Source of the DNA: Haloferax marisrubri
Lineage (GTDB): Archaea > Halobacteriota > Halobacteria > Halobacteriales > Haloferacaceae
DNA: 64,000 nucleotides
Direction of reading: 5' to 3'
Assembly: GCF_001469875.2 (NCBI RefSeq)
Contig: NZ_LOPW02000004.1
Span: 365,777 to 429,776 of the forward strand
Shown here: positions 11,313 to 20,283 of the stretch, one piece after another
Numbering within the stretch: the stretch's first letter is position 1
Layout: the number at the start of each line of letters is the position of its first letter
The notes under the pieces: generated by a model
The model's input: the letters and a program-made list of their open reading frames with translations, nothing else
Databases searched by the model: none
What the model was told of the DNA's origin: nothing
Program-made: the position numbers and the translations under genes

Positions 11313-12029
11313 ATGTTCCCGGAGTTCGAAGTCGTCCCCGCGGTCGACATGCAAGACGGCGAAGTCGTCCAACTCGTGCAGGGCGAACGCGGCACCGAGA
11401 AGACCTACGGCGACCCGGTCGAGGCCGCCCGCCGCTGGGTCGACGCCGGCGCGGAGACGCTCCACCTCGTCGACCTCGACGGCGCGTTCGAGGGCGAGCG
11501 GAAGAACGCCCCGGCGGTCGACGCCGTCCTCGACGCGGTCGACGTGCCGCTCCAACTCGGCGGCGGCATCCGCACCGCCGACGACGCCCGCGACCTCTTG
11601 GACCGCGGCGTCGACCGCGTCATCCTCGGCACCGCGGCCGTCGAGAACCCCGACATCGTCGCCGAACTCGCCGACGACTACCCCGACGGCGTGATGGTCA
11701 GCCTCGACGCGAAGGACGGCGAGGTCGTCGTCTCCGGCTGGACCGAGGGCACCGGCCTCGACCCCGCCGAGGCGGCCGCCCGCTACGAGGAACTCGGCGC
11801 GGCGGCCATCCTCTTTACCGACGTCGACGTGGAGGGGCAACTCGAAGGCGTCCACCTCGAAACGACCTCGGCAGTCGTCGACGCGGTCGATATCCCCGTC
11901 GTCGCCTCCGGCGGCGTCGCCTCGCTCGACGACATCCGCGCGCTCCGCGAGGCGGGCGCGGCGGCGACCGTCGTCGGGACCGCGCTCTACGAGGGTCGGT
12001 TCACGCTCGAAGAAGCGATGGAGGCGTAG
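11313..12029 (+). CDS. hisA: ProFAR isomerase
   Basis: A 238-residue TIM barrel, 1-(5-phosphoribosyl)-5-[(5-phosphoribosylamino)methylideneamino]imidazole-4-carboxamide isomerase of histidine synthesis. PAVDMQDGEVVQLVQG supplies the first catalytic Asp (D12) and FTDVDVEG the second. Phosphate-binding Gly motifs are QLGGGIRTADDARDLLDRGVDRVILGT and ASGGVASLDDI. The protein is full length. GTTTACG at about 11282-11288 is a plausible TATA box for a leaderless start at 11313. Confidence 0.96.
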   Translation: MFPEFEVVPAVDMQDGEVVQLVQGERGTEKTYGDPVEAARRWVDAGAETLHLVDLDGAFEGERKNAPAVDAVLDAVDVPLQLGGGIRTADDARDLLDRGVDRVILGTAAVENPDIVAELADDYPDGVMVSLDAKDGEVVVSGWTEGTGLDPAEAAARYEELGAAAILFTDVDVEGQLEGVHLETTSAVVDAVDIPVVASGGVASLDDIRALREAGAAATVVGTALYEGRFTLEEAMEA

Positions 12030-12074
12030 TCGCCGACGCGCCGAGACGCTACGCGGCCACGCGACACTACGGCG

Positions 12075-12263
12075 CTATGCGTCGAGGTACGCGAGGACGG
12101 CCGCGGCGAGGCTCTCGACCGTGCCGTAGACGCCGACGGCGACGAACAGCGCGCCGATAATCGCGGTCTCGGGACGCGAGGTCGCGAGGAACGGCCCGGC
12201 GAGAACGAGCATAGTGAGCGTCACAACGTCCCGTTTCGGACTGGCAGTCGCTCCGCGCCGCAT
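12075..12263 (-). CDS. Small membrane protein between hisA and hisB
   Basis: 62 residues with a short basic N-terminus (MRRGATASPKR) and two hydrophobic stretches (about 13-27 and 34-58). It lies 45 bases downstream of another small membrane protein on the same strand, so the two probably form a unit that converges on hisA. I do not recognise a family. The case rests on the hydrophobic pattern and tight packing, so confidence is moderate. Confidence 0.5.
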   Translation of the reverse strand: MRRGATASPKRDVVTLTMLVLAGPFLATSRPETAIIGALFVAVGVYGTVESLAAAVLAYLDA

Positions 12264-12308
12264 CAGTCGTTCGCCTCCGGACGACTCGGTTCCCGTCGCA
12301 TCGGTTCG

Positions 12309-12467
12309 CTATCGGTCACTTCTGACGCCCCCGCCGAGCACCACCGCGCCGACCGCGAGGGTCACCAGCGCGACGCCGAGCGCGACAGCGACCCCGGACC
12401 GCGCGGTGAGCAGGAGTCCCCCGACGCAGATGGTGTACCCCACCACCAGCGCTCCCTTTCGCTGCAT
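12309..12467 (-). CDS. Small membrane protein, divergent from hisB
   Basis: 52 residues: MQRKGALVVGYT then two hydrophobic spans (about 6-21 and 25-46) and a short basic-acidic tail GGGVRSDR. The start at ATG 12467 gives positive residues before the first span, consistent with the inside-positive rule. It is divergent from hisB, sharing a 123-base region with a palindrome at 12501-12520, and precedes the other small membrane gene. Function unknown. Confidence 0.5.
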   Translation of the reverse strand: MQRKGALVVGYTICVGGLLLTARSGVAVALGVALVTLAVGAVVLGGGVRSDR

Positions 12468-12500
12468 ACCCCACGGTACGCGTCCGAAGTTATGAACGTC

Positions 12501-12568
12501 CGTCAGACAAGCGTCTGACGCGCAGGCGGGGTGAACACCCGTCGCTCGACGACGAGAATCCCTATATG
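12501..12568 (+). promoter_or_regulatory. Palindrome and TATA box upstream of hisB
   Basis: CGTCAGAC (12501-12508), AAGC, GTCTGACG (12513-12520) is a perfect 8-base inverted repeat. A TATA box, CTATATG, lies at 12562-12568, about 25 bases before the hisB ATG at 12591, the classical leaderless spacing. The palindrome sits about 42 bases upstream of the TATA box, a place for an activator or for a regulator shared with the divergent small membrane gene. It has no T-run, so an intrinsic terminator is less likely. Confidence 0.55.
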
Positions 12569-12590
12569 CGCGGCCCGCTTCGAACGCGAC

Positions 12591-13184
12591 ATGAGCGACG
12601 CCGACCGACGCGCGGCCGTCTCCCGCGAGACGTCCGAGACGACTATCGACGTGACGCTGTCCATCGACGGCGACGGCGACGCGGTCGTCGACACCGGTAT
12701 CGGATTCTTCGACCACATGCTGGAGGCCTTCGCCAAACACGGCCTGTTCGACCTGACGGTCCAGTGCGACGGCGACCTCCACATCGACGACCACCACACC
12801 GTCGAGGACGTGGCTATCGTCCTCGGCGAGGCGTTCACCGAGGCGCTCGGAGACAAGCGCGGCATCGTCCGCTACGCCGACCGCAAGGTCCCGCTCGACG
12901 AGGCCGTCGCCTCCGTCGTCGTGGACGTGTCGGGCCGCCCCTTCTTCGAGTTCTCGGGCGAGTTCTCCCAGCCGTACGTCGGCGAGTTCACGAGCCACAT
13001 GGCCGAGCACTTCGCCATGTCGCTCGCCATGAACGCCGGCCTCACGCTCCACGCGGGCGTCGAGGGCGACAACGCCCACCACGAGGTCGAGGCGCTGTTC
13101 AAGGCGCTCGCGCGCTCGCTCGACGACGCGACCCGCGTGGACCCGCGGCGCTCGGACACGCCGAGCACGAAAGGAAAACTGTAG
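12591..13184 (+). CDS. hisB: Imidazoleglycerol-phosphate dehydratase
   Basis: A 197-residue monofunctional HisB, dehydrating imidazoleglycerol phosphate. The paired metal-binding motifs of this duplicated fold are visible: [13 protein letters not shown] and DDHHTVEDV in the first half, [13 protein letters not shown] and [13 protein letters not shown] in the second. There is no phosphatase fusion. The C-terminus PSTKGKL is the common family ending. ATG 12591 follows a clear TATA box at 12562-12568. It is the third histidine gene in 4 kb, each apparently transcribed alone. Confidence 0.97.
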   Translation: MSDADRRAAVSRETSETTIDVTLSIDGDGDAVVDTGIGFFDHMLEAFAKHGLFDLTVQCDGDLHIDDHHTVEDVAIVLGEAFTEALGDKRGIVRYADRKVPLDEAVASVVVDVSGRPFFEFSGEFSQPYVGEFTSHMAEHFAMSLAMNAGLTLHAGVEGDNAHHEVEALFKALARSLDDATRVDPRRSDTPSTKGKL

Positions 13185-13222
13185 CCGCCTCTTTCTCTCT
13201 CCGACCTCCCGCACTCGACCGC

Positions 13223-13930
13223 TCAGGGCCGCCGGAGCGTCCCCGAGTCGTCGACGAGCAGGCCGCGTTCGACCGCGTAGTCGAAGATGTCGGCCACCTC
13301 GTCGTCGTCGAGGTCGTACGCGCCGGACGCCAGCGCCTCGACTTCCGCCCGCTCGACGGGGAACTCGCGGTTCTGGAGGATGCGGATGACCTTCCGGAAC
13401 TTCGGCGGCTCCTCGCTCCGGTCGGGCGACCCGCCGGTTTGGCGGTCCTCGGCGTCGGACGACTCGGACTCGTCGGTCGATTCGGCTTCGTCGTCGGCTT
13501 CGTCGGTCTCCCAGTCGGCAGCATCTGTCTCTTCGGTCTCGTCCGCGCCGTCGCCACCCGCGTCATCTCCCGACCCCTCGTGGTCGTCGGCCTCGTCCGG
13601 GGAGTCGTGATTCGCGGGTTCCGGCGGCGTCGGCGCGGGGTCGACCGCGTTCACGTCGACGGAGGCGGCCTCGCCGCCCGAGCCGCTCGTGGTTCGCTCC
13701 GGTGCCGCGGACGCGCCGGTCTCGGCCCGCGCGTCGTCGGGCACGTCCACGTCGGCGTCGACGCCGAGTCGGGAGAGAAGCGGCGCGATGACCTCGCTGA
13801 GGGTCTCCTCGCAGTGTTCGCAGAGGACGACGCGGCGCTGGTCGTCGGCCGGGGTCAACTCCGGCGGCAGTACCTCGAACACGCCGACGGCGTCGGTCCC
13901 ACAGAAGTCGCAGGTGCGTAGCTCGCGCAT
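13223..13930 (-). CDS. Zinc-ribbon and winged-helix-like protein
   Basis: 235 residues in three parts. Residues 1-60 hold a four-Cys zinc site (C7, C10, C37, C40; CDFC and CEHC). Residues 60-165 are a Glu/Asp/Ser-rich low-complexity linker. Residues 170-235 (PPKFRKVIRILQNREFPVERAEVEALASG then a helical tail ending RGLLVDDSGTLRRP) look like a small winged-helix domain. The layout suggests a nucleic-acid-binding or transcription-related role, but I recognise no named family. It converges with hisB and is divergent from the ACT-domain gene. Confidence 0.75.
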   Translation of the reverse strand: MRELRTCDFCGTDAVGVFEVLPPELTPADDQRRVVLCEHCEETLSEVIAPLLSRLGVDADVDVPDDARAETGASAAPERTTSGSGGEAASVDVNAVDPAPTPPEPANHDSPDEADDHEGSGDDAGGDGADETEETDAADWETDEADDEAESTDESESSDAEDRQTGGSPDRSEEPPKFRKVIRILQNREFPVERAEVEALASGAYDLDDDEVADIFDYAVERGLLVDDSGTLRRP

Positions 13931-14081
13931 GCACGACGGGTATCCGCGCCGACGGTTAAACCCACTCCCCGGCTGTGGCGTCGGTCGCCTCCCCGCGGCG
14001 TCGGGCCCGCGACACCGTCGCCCCACCGCCGTCGGCGACGTACCACTTAATGCACCCGCCCGCAAATCCCCCGACCAACGA

Positions 14082-14585
14082 ATGTTCGACGAGATTATGG
14101 AGAAGTTCGAGGGCAGCCCGAGCCAGCAGGCTGTCATCCGCCTCCTCTTGGAACGGGGCTTTTCCGTCAACGACCAGGGACGGGTCGTCTCTGGTGGTAT
14201 CGAGATTCCGAACACCGGCATCGCCCGCGAGGCCGACGTGGACAGGCGCGTCGTCGATTCGACGACCGACGCCATCCTCGACGACGAGGAGCTTCGGCGA
14301 ATCTTCCAGAACATCTCGTCGATTCCGAGCCTGATGGACCTCGCGCCGGTGCTCAACCTCTCCGTGCTCACCGTCGAGGTTGCCGACGCCGACGAACCCG
14401 GCATCGTCGCCACCGTCACCTCGAAACTCGCCGACGCGGGCATCTCGATTCGCCAGACGATAAGCGAGGACCCCGAGTTCACCGACGACCCGAAGCTCTA
14501 CATCATCACCGACGAGCCGGTCCCCGGCGACCTGCTCAACGACCTGTCGAACCTCGATTTCGTCCGCCGCATCATCATCGCCTGA
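14082..14585 (+). CDS. ACT-domain regulator of amino acid metabolism
   Basis: 167 residues, matching the archaeal group described as regulators of amino acid metabolism with an ACT domain (COG2150 type). Residues 1-90 form a helical N-terminal domain (MEKFEGSPSQQAVIRLLLERGFSVN, then NTGIAREADVDRRVVDSTTDAIL), possibly DNA-binding. Residues 95-167 form the ACT fold (LSVLTVEVADADEPGIVATVTSKLADAGISIRQT). It probably binds an amino acid; which one is not evident. It sits among histidine and methionine genes but has its own start region. Confidence 0.82.
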   Translation: MFDEIMEKFEGSPSQQAVIRLLLERGFSVNDQGRVVSGGIEIPNTGIAREADVDRRVVDSTTDAILDDEELRRIFQNISSIPSLMDLAPVLNLSVLTVEVADADEPGIVATVTSKLADAGISIRQTISEDPEFTDDPKLYIITDEPVPGDLLNDLSNLDFVRRIIIA

Positions 14586-14661
14586 GCCGGCCCGTCGGCT
14601 CCGCGAATATTCTGTCAGCGTAGCAATAAGATTCTTGTAATCTCCCGCGGTAGACTTTCGC

Positions 14662-14778
14662 ATGGTGTCCATGCGCAGTTGCATGTGCTGTGGTGACCCG
14701 ATTTCCGAGACGCGCCACCTCTGCGGCGTCTGCATCCAAAACGGGTGTACGTCGTACGCGGACGCCTGCGGACAGTAG
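14662..14778 (+). CDS. 38-residue Cys-rich zinc-finger microprotein
   Basis: A very short ORF with seven cysteines: C7, C9, C10, C21, C24, C29 and C36 (CMCCGDP, LCGVCIQNGC, ADACGQ). Seven Cys in 38 residues is far above chance in haloarchaeal DNA and suits the one-domain zinc-finger microproteins known to be abundant in Haloferax. It may start at ATG 14662 or at the internal ATG 14671. It lies between the ACT-domain gene and the YigZ gene. No partner or function can be named. Expression evidence would settle whether it is translated. Confidence 0.62.
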   Translation: MVSMRSCMCCGDPISETRHLCGVCIQNGCTSYADACGQ

Positions 14779-14920
14779 CAGTAGCGCGTCGTTTCCCGTC
14801 CGAATTCCCGTCGCCCTTCGCCGGCCTTCGCCGACCCCACGCCGACCTCACGCCGTCCGCACCGTGCCGGCGACGCCCCGGTGCGAACGCTTTTCCACGC
14901 CGCGACGCCAACTCGGTGGC

Positions 14921-15553
14921 ATGACCGACGCCTATCGAACCGTCGCCGGTCGGGCCGACGCCCGCTTCGAGGTCAACGGCTCGGAGTTCATCGGCTACGT
15001 CTCCCCCGCGGAGACGGTCGAGGAGGCGGAGGCGTTCGTCGCCGAAATCGAGGAACGCCATCCCGACGCCACCCACAACGTCCCCGCCTACCGGGTGCCT
15101 GCGGGGTCGGCCTCGTCGTCGGTTCCCGGCGGAGGGAGCGTCATGCTCCGCGAGTACCAGAGCGACGACGGCGAGCCGAGCGGCTCGTCGGGGAAGCCGG
15201 CGCTCAACGTCCTCGTCCAGCAGGACGTGCGCAACGTCGCCGCCGTCGTGACGCGCTACTACGGCGGGACCAACCTCGGCGTCGGCGGCCTCGCCCGGGC
15301 GTACTCCCGCGCCGTGAAGGAGGCGCTCGACGCGGCGGGCGTCGTCGAGGAGATTCCCCACGAGCGATTCACCGCGACCGTCGAGTACGACGACTCGGGG
15401 AGCGTTCGTGGACTGTTAGAAAGCGCGGGCGTCGAGTTCGAGGCCGCCTACGAGGCCGACGTGTCGTTCGAGGTCCGCGTCCCCGTCGAGGACGGGGCGG
15501 ACCTCCGCGACCGCATTCGGAGCGCGACCAGCGGCCGCGCGGACATCGAGTAG
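14921..15553 (+). CDS. YigZ/IMPACT-family protein
   Basis: 210 residues. The N-terminal UPF0029/IMPACT domain (about 10-130) includes FIGYVSPAETVEEAEAF, HPDATHNVPAYRV, DDGEPSGSSGKP and VTRYYGGTNLGVGGLARAYS, the last being the family hallmark. The C-terminal domain (about 140-205) is the smaller YigZ-type ferredoxin-like fold. The family is widespread; the eukaryotic member regulates the Gcn2 pathway by binding Gcn1, but archaeal function is not established. ATG 14921 gives the common length. Confidence 0.88.
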   Translation: MTDAYRTVAGRADARFEVNGSEFIGYVSPAETVEEAEAFVAEIEERHPDATHNVPAYRVPAGSASSSVPGGGSVMLREYQSDDGEPSGSSGKPALNVLVQQDVRNVAAVVTRYYGGTNLGVGGLARAYSRAVKEALDAAGVVEEIPHERFTATVEYDDSGSVRGLLESAGVEFEAAYEADVSFEVRVPVEDGADLRDRIRSATSGRADIE

Positions 15554-15577
15554 CGCGGCTGCGGGGTTCTTTTCTGT

Positions 15578-18457
15578 TCAGTCGGTCGGTTCGACCTGTT
15601 CTGCGGGAGCCGGTGCGGCCCGTTCACGCGTCTCGCGGCGGTTCTTCACGGCGAGCGCGCCGAACAGCGCCCCACCGACCGCGCGCATGGCGAGGTCGAC
15701 GGCGACCGTGTCGGGGACGGTCCCGACGAGCCCGAGGAAGCTCCCGAGGTCGAACGCGGCGTTCAACAGGAGCATCGGGGCCATGAGCAGGAACGCCGAG
15801 AGGGCGAACAGGGCCCGCTCGGTCTGCGACACGCGGCTGTAGAGGTAACCGATGACGGTCGCGCCGAGTCCGATGACGCCGATGAAGACGCCCGCGACCG
15901 GGATGACCACCTCGGGAACGAAGTAGCCGATTTCGGCCACGTCGGCGAACGTGATGACCGCCGCGGCCTCGCCTCGTCCGCGGAGGAGCAGGATGCCCGG
16001 CGTCAGGGCGAACGCGAACGGCACGATGGCCTTGTTGAGCGACAGCGAGAACGCCTTCGTCCCGGTCCGGAACGGATTAGACCGGGCGATACCGGAGGCG
16101 GCGTACGCCGCGACCGCCACCGGCGGTGTGATGTCCGCTATCACCCCGAAGTAGAGGATGAACAGGTGGGCCGCGAGCAGCGGGATGTCGGAGGACTGCG
16201 CGATTGCCGGCCCGAGCAGCGAGACGAGGATGATGTACGTCACCGTCGTCGGCATCCCCATCCCGAGGATGATGGACGCGATGGCCGTGAACAGGAGCAA
16301 GAGGACGATAGAGCCGCCGGCGACCGCCTTGATGAGCGCGGTCAGGTTCGGGCCGAGGCCGGTCGCGCTGACGACGCCGGGGATGATGCCCGCGGCGGCG
16401 ACGGCGACGACGACCTCGGTCGAGGTGCGCGCGCCGGAGTCCATCGACTTCCCGATGAACGTCACGTAGCGGAAGATGTTCAGGTCGGCGAGCGACGGCC
16501 GCGAGACCGCGCCGGCGACGCTTTCCGCCGCCTCGTCGACCGCGTCGTCGAACTCCAACAGCGGCGAGTCGAGCGCCGGCCGGACGAGCATCACGACGAG
16601 GCTGACGAAGATGGCGATGATGCCGAGGTCGCCGGCCGCGGCGAAGAGCGCGGCGGTTGCGCCGAGCGGTTCGCCGCTTCCGCCCGTGACCGCGTCGATG
16701 ACGCCGACGCCGGTGGTGACGTAGGCGCCGAGTTGCGCGGCGAACGCCGCCACGATAGCGCCCACGAGGGGGACGCGGGTCCGCTCGCTGTACGCCGCGA
16801 CGACGGACAGAAGCGCCATGATGGCGATGAGCGTGAACCACGCCGAGCGCGCGACCGTCAGGCGCTCGACCAGCAGGTAGTACATGAGCAACACCAGCGG
16901 GATGAGGTAGAACCACCCGCGTGCGAGGTGCTTGCCGAGGTCGACGACCTCGGAGCGGTCGAGGCCGCCGATGCCTGCCCGCGTCGCCTCGAGGTGGACC
17001 ATCACCCACACGCCGAAGAAGAACACCACGGCGGGGATGGCCGCCGCGATGATGATGTCGGAGAAGGGGACGCCGATGAACTCTATCATGAGGAACGCCG
17101 CCGCGCCCATCACCGGCGGGAGAATCTGCCCGCCGGAGGAGGCGGAGGCCTCGACGGCCCCGGCGAACTCCGAGCGGTAGCCCGACCGCTTCATCAGCGG
17201 GATGGTGAACGCGCCGGTCGTCACCGTGTTGGCGATAGAGGAACCGGAGATGGTTCCCATGAAGCCGGACGCGAGGATGGACGCCTTCGCCGGGCCGCCC
17301 TTGCGGGTCCCGGTCGCGGCGTACGCGAGGTCGATGAACCACTGGCCGGCCCCGGACATCTCCAGGAACGCCCCGAACAGGATGAAGATGTAGATGAACT
17401 GCACGGAGACGGTGACCGGGATGCCGAAGACGCCGTTTTCGGTGTTGTACCAGAGGTTCTGGATGATGTTCGCCCACGACCCCTCGGGGATGGACAGCAC
17501 GCCGATCAGCGGCATCGACGGCGAGATGAGGTAACCGAACCTCGCGTAGACGATGAACGAGGCGACGATGACCATCAAGTAGAACCCGAGCGAGCGGCGG
17601 GTCGCCTCCAGGACGAGGAGGACGCCGACCGCGCCGAGGAAGAACGGGTAGGACACGTCCGCGAAGGGGAGGACGCCGATGGCCGCGACGACCGCGTCGG
17701 CGAGGAAGCCGAGCGGGCCGAGCGTCTCGGACAGCGAGACGAACGGCGCGCCGAGGTACTCGGTGACCGTCCGGCCGGCTTCGAGGCCGAACACGCGGAG
17801 CCGCTGAATCTCGGACCACTCGAACACCATGTAGGCCGCCGTGGCGACGGCGAGCACGATGAACAGCAGGTCGAGCGGCGTCACGCGCTCGCGGTCCGGG
17901 TCGACCGCGAGCCACCGGACGAACCGGCGGATTCCCGCGGCAACGCGGGTGACCGGGTTGTCCTCACCGAGGTTCGACGCGAGGGTCGGAACCACGCGAC
18001 CGAGTGCCGCGGCGAACCGACCGTGACCGGTCGTCGCCGGGAAGAGGACGAACGCCAGCACGAGCGCGAAGGCGACGTGAATCGAGTTCACCTGCAGGAG
18101 TTGGAGCGACCCGAGCGACACCTCGCCGACGAGCGGTATCGTCGCGGCGAACTCGAAGCCGCGGGCGGCCAGCCACGACTGGAAGACGGAAAACCAGATG
18201 GCGACGAACGACGTGAGAATCGCCGCCCACCCCGAGAGCGTCCGCTTCCGGTCGATTCCCTCCAGCATCTCTTGAGCCTCTTCTTCGGATAGTTCTTCGT
18301 CGGTACTCGCTGCCTCGCGGTCGTCGTCCGCGGGCGGCTCACCGCCGTCGGTTCGAATCGGCGGGTCGGCCGGTGCCGCGTCGGTCTCCGGGACGGACCG
18401 AGAGGCGTCTTCGTCGTCGGGGCCGTCGGGTTGACCCTCGTCGTGTGTTCGGTTCAT
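15578..18457 (-). CDS. TRAP transporter fused permease (4TM/12TM)
   Basis: A 959-residue membrane protein combining the small and large TRAP permease subunits. An acidic N-terminal tail of about 85 residues precedes many hydrophobic spans. The large-subunit marks are TRKGGPAKASILASGFMGTISGSSIANTV, ASSGGQILPPVMGAAAFLM and LGMGMPTTVTYIILVSLLGP, all typical of fused permeases that work with TAXI-type binding proteins. The family imports organic acids using an ion gradient, Na+ or H+. It is last in the operon TAXI protein, DUF1850 protein, permease; the gap to the DUF1850 gene is only 6 bases. The substrate is unknown. Confidence 0.93.
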   Translation of the reverse strand: MNRTHDEGQPDGPDDEDASRSVPETDAAPADPPIRTDGGEPPADDDREAASTDEELSEEEAQEMLEGIDRKRTLSGWAAILTSFVAIWFSVFQSWLAARGFEFAATIPLVGEVSLGSLQLLQVNSIHVAFALVLAFVLFPATTGHGRFAAALGRVVPTLASNLGEDNPVTRVAAGIRRFVRWLAVDPDRERVTPLDLLFIVLAVATAAYMVFEWSEIQRLRVFGLEAGRTVTEYLGAPFVSLSETLGPLGFLADAVVAAIGVLPFADVSYPFFLGAVGVLLVLEATRRSLGFYLMVIVASFIVYARFGYLISPSMPLIGVLSIPEGSWANIIQNLWYNTENGVFGIPVTVSVQFIYIFILFGAFLEMSGAGQWFIDLAYAATGTRKGGPAKASILASGFMGTISGSSIANTVTTGAFTIPLMKRSGYRSEFAGAVEASASSGGQILPPVMGAAAFLMIEFIGVPFSDIIIAAAIPAVVFFFGVWVMVHLEATRAGIGGLDRSEVVDLGKHLARGWFYLIPLVLLMYYLLVERLTVARSAWFTLIAIMALLSVVAAYSERTRVPLVGAIVAAFAAQLGAYVTTGVGVIDAVTGGSGEPLGATAALFAAAGDLGIIAIFVSLVVMLVRPALDSPLLEFDDAVDEAAESVAGAVSRPSLADLNIFRYVTFIGKSMDSGARTSTEVVVAVAAAGIIPGVVSATGLGPNLTALIKAVAGGSIVLLLLFTAIASIILGMGMPTTVTYIILVSLLGPAIAQSSDIPLLAAHLFILYFGVIADITPPVAVAAYAASGIARSNPFRTGTKAFSLSLNKAIVPFAFALTPGILLLRGRGEAAAVITFADVAEIGYFVPEVVIPVAGVFIGVIGLGATVIGYLYSRVSQTERALFALSAFLLMAPMLLLNAAFDLGSFLGLVGTVPDTVAVDLAMRAVGGALFGALAVKNRRETRERAAPAPAEQVEPTD

Positions 18458-18463
18458 CGTTGG

Positions 18464-18949
18464 TCAGTGGAGGGCGGCGTCGAGGACGGAGCGGTGCGTG
18501 ACGTGCAGGCGGACCGAGCGCGCGTCGGAGAGCGCCACGAGGTCGTAGGTCTGGTCACCGACGTGTAGCTTGTGGCCGGCGATGCGACCGGGTTTGACGT
18601 ACAGGTCCTCGTAGCTCCCCTCGGGGTCGAAGACGAACGAGCCGTTTTCGGTCGTCACGTTCGCCCGAGCCGGGAGACCCGCGCCGTAGGACTTGAACTC
18701 CATCTTGGTCATGACGAGTTCCCCGTCTTGGACCGCGTAGGCGTCGAGGACGCGCGTCTTCTCGACGCTGTGGGTGTATTCGAGCGCGACGGTCGTGTTC
18801 TCTTCGACCGGAATCGTCTGTAGTCGCTCGCCGGTCTCGGCGTCTTCGACGACGAGCGCCTGTCCGGCCGGGACCGCGGCGCTCCCGCCGACGGCGACCG
18901 CCAGCACCGCGACTACGACGAGGAGACGTGTGGGAGTCGAATCAAGCAT
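18464..18949 (-). CDS. DUF1850 protein of TAXI-TRAP operon
   Basis: 161 residues with an N-terminal hydrophobic export or anchor segment (about 7-30), then a beta-rich domain with VALEYTHSVEKTRVLDAYAV and FKSYGAGLPA, the recognisable DUF1850 blocks. Members are known to sit between TAXI-family binding proteins and fused TRAP permeases, as here. It probably acts at the outer face of the membrane as an accessory to the transporter, though no molecular role is established. It lies 50 bases after the TAXI gene and 6 bases before the permease. Confidence 0.85.
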   Translation of the reverse strand: MLDSTPTRLLVVVAVLAVAVGGSAAVPAGQALVVEDAETGERLQTIPVEENTTVALEYTHSVEKTRVLDAYAVQDGELVMTKMEFKSYGAGLPARANVTTENGSFVFDPEGSYEDLYVKPGRIAGHKLHVGDQTYDLVALSDARSVRLHVTHRSVLDAALH

Positions 18950-18999
18950 CGAAAGGTGGGTAGGAAACCGCTGTTCGAAAGCGAAGCGAAGTGCCCGGC

Positions 19000-20031
19000 T
19001 CAGCCGAAGTAGGCCTGCGCGCCGGGGTGGAGCTCGATGGACATGCCGTCCTGTGCGCTCTCTCGGGAGATGAAGTCAGTCTTGATGGTGAGTTCGTCGA
19101 CGTTCTCGAAGATGGCGCTCGTGACCGACTCGACGGTCGATTCGGGCTGCTCGGCGTTCGTCGCAATCATGGCCTGCACCGAGACGGTCGGCGCGGGGTT
19201 CTCCAGTCCGTAGGTGCCCGACGGGACTTCGTCGTCGGCGTAGAACGGCGCGGCGTCCTTGACGGCCGTGCGGTCCTCGCCCTCGATGGGGACGATGCGC
19301 ACGTCCTCGGTCGCGGCGAGTTCCTCGATAGCGCCGACCGGCCAGCCGCCGACGACGAACGCGGCGTCGATGTCGCCGTTCTTCAGCTGGTCGGAGGCCT
19401 GCGAGAAGCCGGTGTTCTGCTCGCTGTAGTCGGAGATGCCGAGGGCTTCGAGAATCTGGGTCGCGTTGACCTGCGTCCCGGAGCCGAGGTCGCCGGTGTT
19501 GATGGTCGCACCGGAGAGGTCGGACGGCGTCTCGATGCCCGTGTCGGCGAGCGTGACGACGTGAATCGTCTCGGGGTAGAGCGTGGCGACACCGCGGAGG
19601 TTCTCGACGGGACTGCCCTGGAACGCCTCGATGCCCTCGCCGTTGCGGGCGAAGTAGGCGACGTCGTTCTGAATCAGCGCGAAGTCCGCGTCGCCGCGGG
19701 CGAGACTGCCGACGTTCTCGACGGACGCGCCGGTGGACTGCACCTGAATCGTGAAGTCCGTCTGTCCCTCGATGACCGACTTGAACTCGTTCGAGAGGGG
19801 GTAGTACGTACCGCCCGTCCCGCCGGCGTGCCACGAGAGTCGGCTCTCCGTGCCACCGTTACCGCCGGATTCGGTCGTCGTCTCCTCGTCGGCGGTGGTC
19901 GTCTCCTCGCCACCGGATTCGGTCGTCGTCGTCGTCTCTTCGCCGCCGCCGCCGGCACAGCCGGCGAGGCCGGCGAGGCCAGCGGCACCTGTCGCGGCGA
20001 TAAACTGTCGGCGGTCAAGCTTCCGAGTCAT
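19000..20031 (-). CDS. TAXI-family TRAP solute-binding lipoprotein
   Basis: 343 residues. The signal has twin arginines (R7, R8 in RRQFIAATGAAGLAGLAGC) and a lipobox ending at C25, so it is exported folded by Tat and lipid-anchored. Residues 26-60 are a Thr/Glu/Gly-rich linker. The binding domain carries HAGGTGGTYYPLSNEF, the TAXI hallmark region, then ADFALIQNDVAYFA and GDLGSGTQVNATQILEALG. It captures the substrate for the fused permease. First gene of the operon, with a TATA box at 20054-20063 giving leaderless spacing. Confidence 0.95.
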   Translation of the reverse strand: MTRKLDRRQFIAATGAAGLAGLAGCAGGGGEETTTTTESGGEETTTADEETTTESGGNGGTESRLSWHAGGTGGTYYPLSNEFKSVIEGQTDFTIQVQSTGASVENVGSLARGDADFALIQNDVAYFARNGEGIEAFQGSPVENLRGVATLYPETIHVVTLADTGIETPSDLSGATINTGDLGSGTQVNATQILEALGISDYSEQNTGFSQASDQLKNGDIDAAFVVGGWPVGAIEELAATEDVRIVPIEGEDRTAVKDAAPFYADDEVPSGTYGLENPAPTVSVQAMIATNAEQPESTVESVTSAIFENVDELTIKTDFISRESAQDGMSIELHPGAQAYFG

Positions 20032-20283
20032 ACAGTCCCATTCGTCACGATACGTATTTATGGCTGTTCATGTCAACGGCCAACATATCTCTATTTACAC
20101 ACTAATCATGGTATATTCTTATCAATGTCTGAATATTAATTCGCCAACGATACACATACCTGAAATAGATACTCCCGAGAGAAATAATCCTGCGCGACCG
20201 TCGGTCCGGTTCGACCGGTCCTCGTCGCGTCGGCGCTCGCTTGGTTTTTGTCTTTCGCCCCGCGACCCGCGAGTCCGCGGGGC

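Noticed and set aside
12491..12517. Tiny ORF MNVRQTSV upstream of hisB as a histidine leader peptide
   Set aside because: Contains no histidine and lies upstream of the hisB TATA box.
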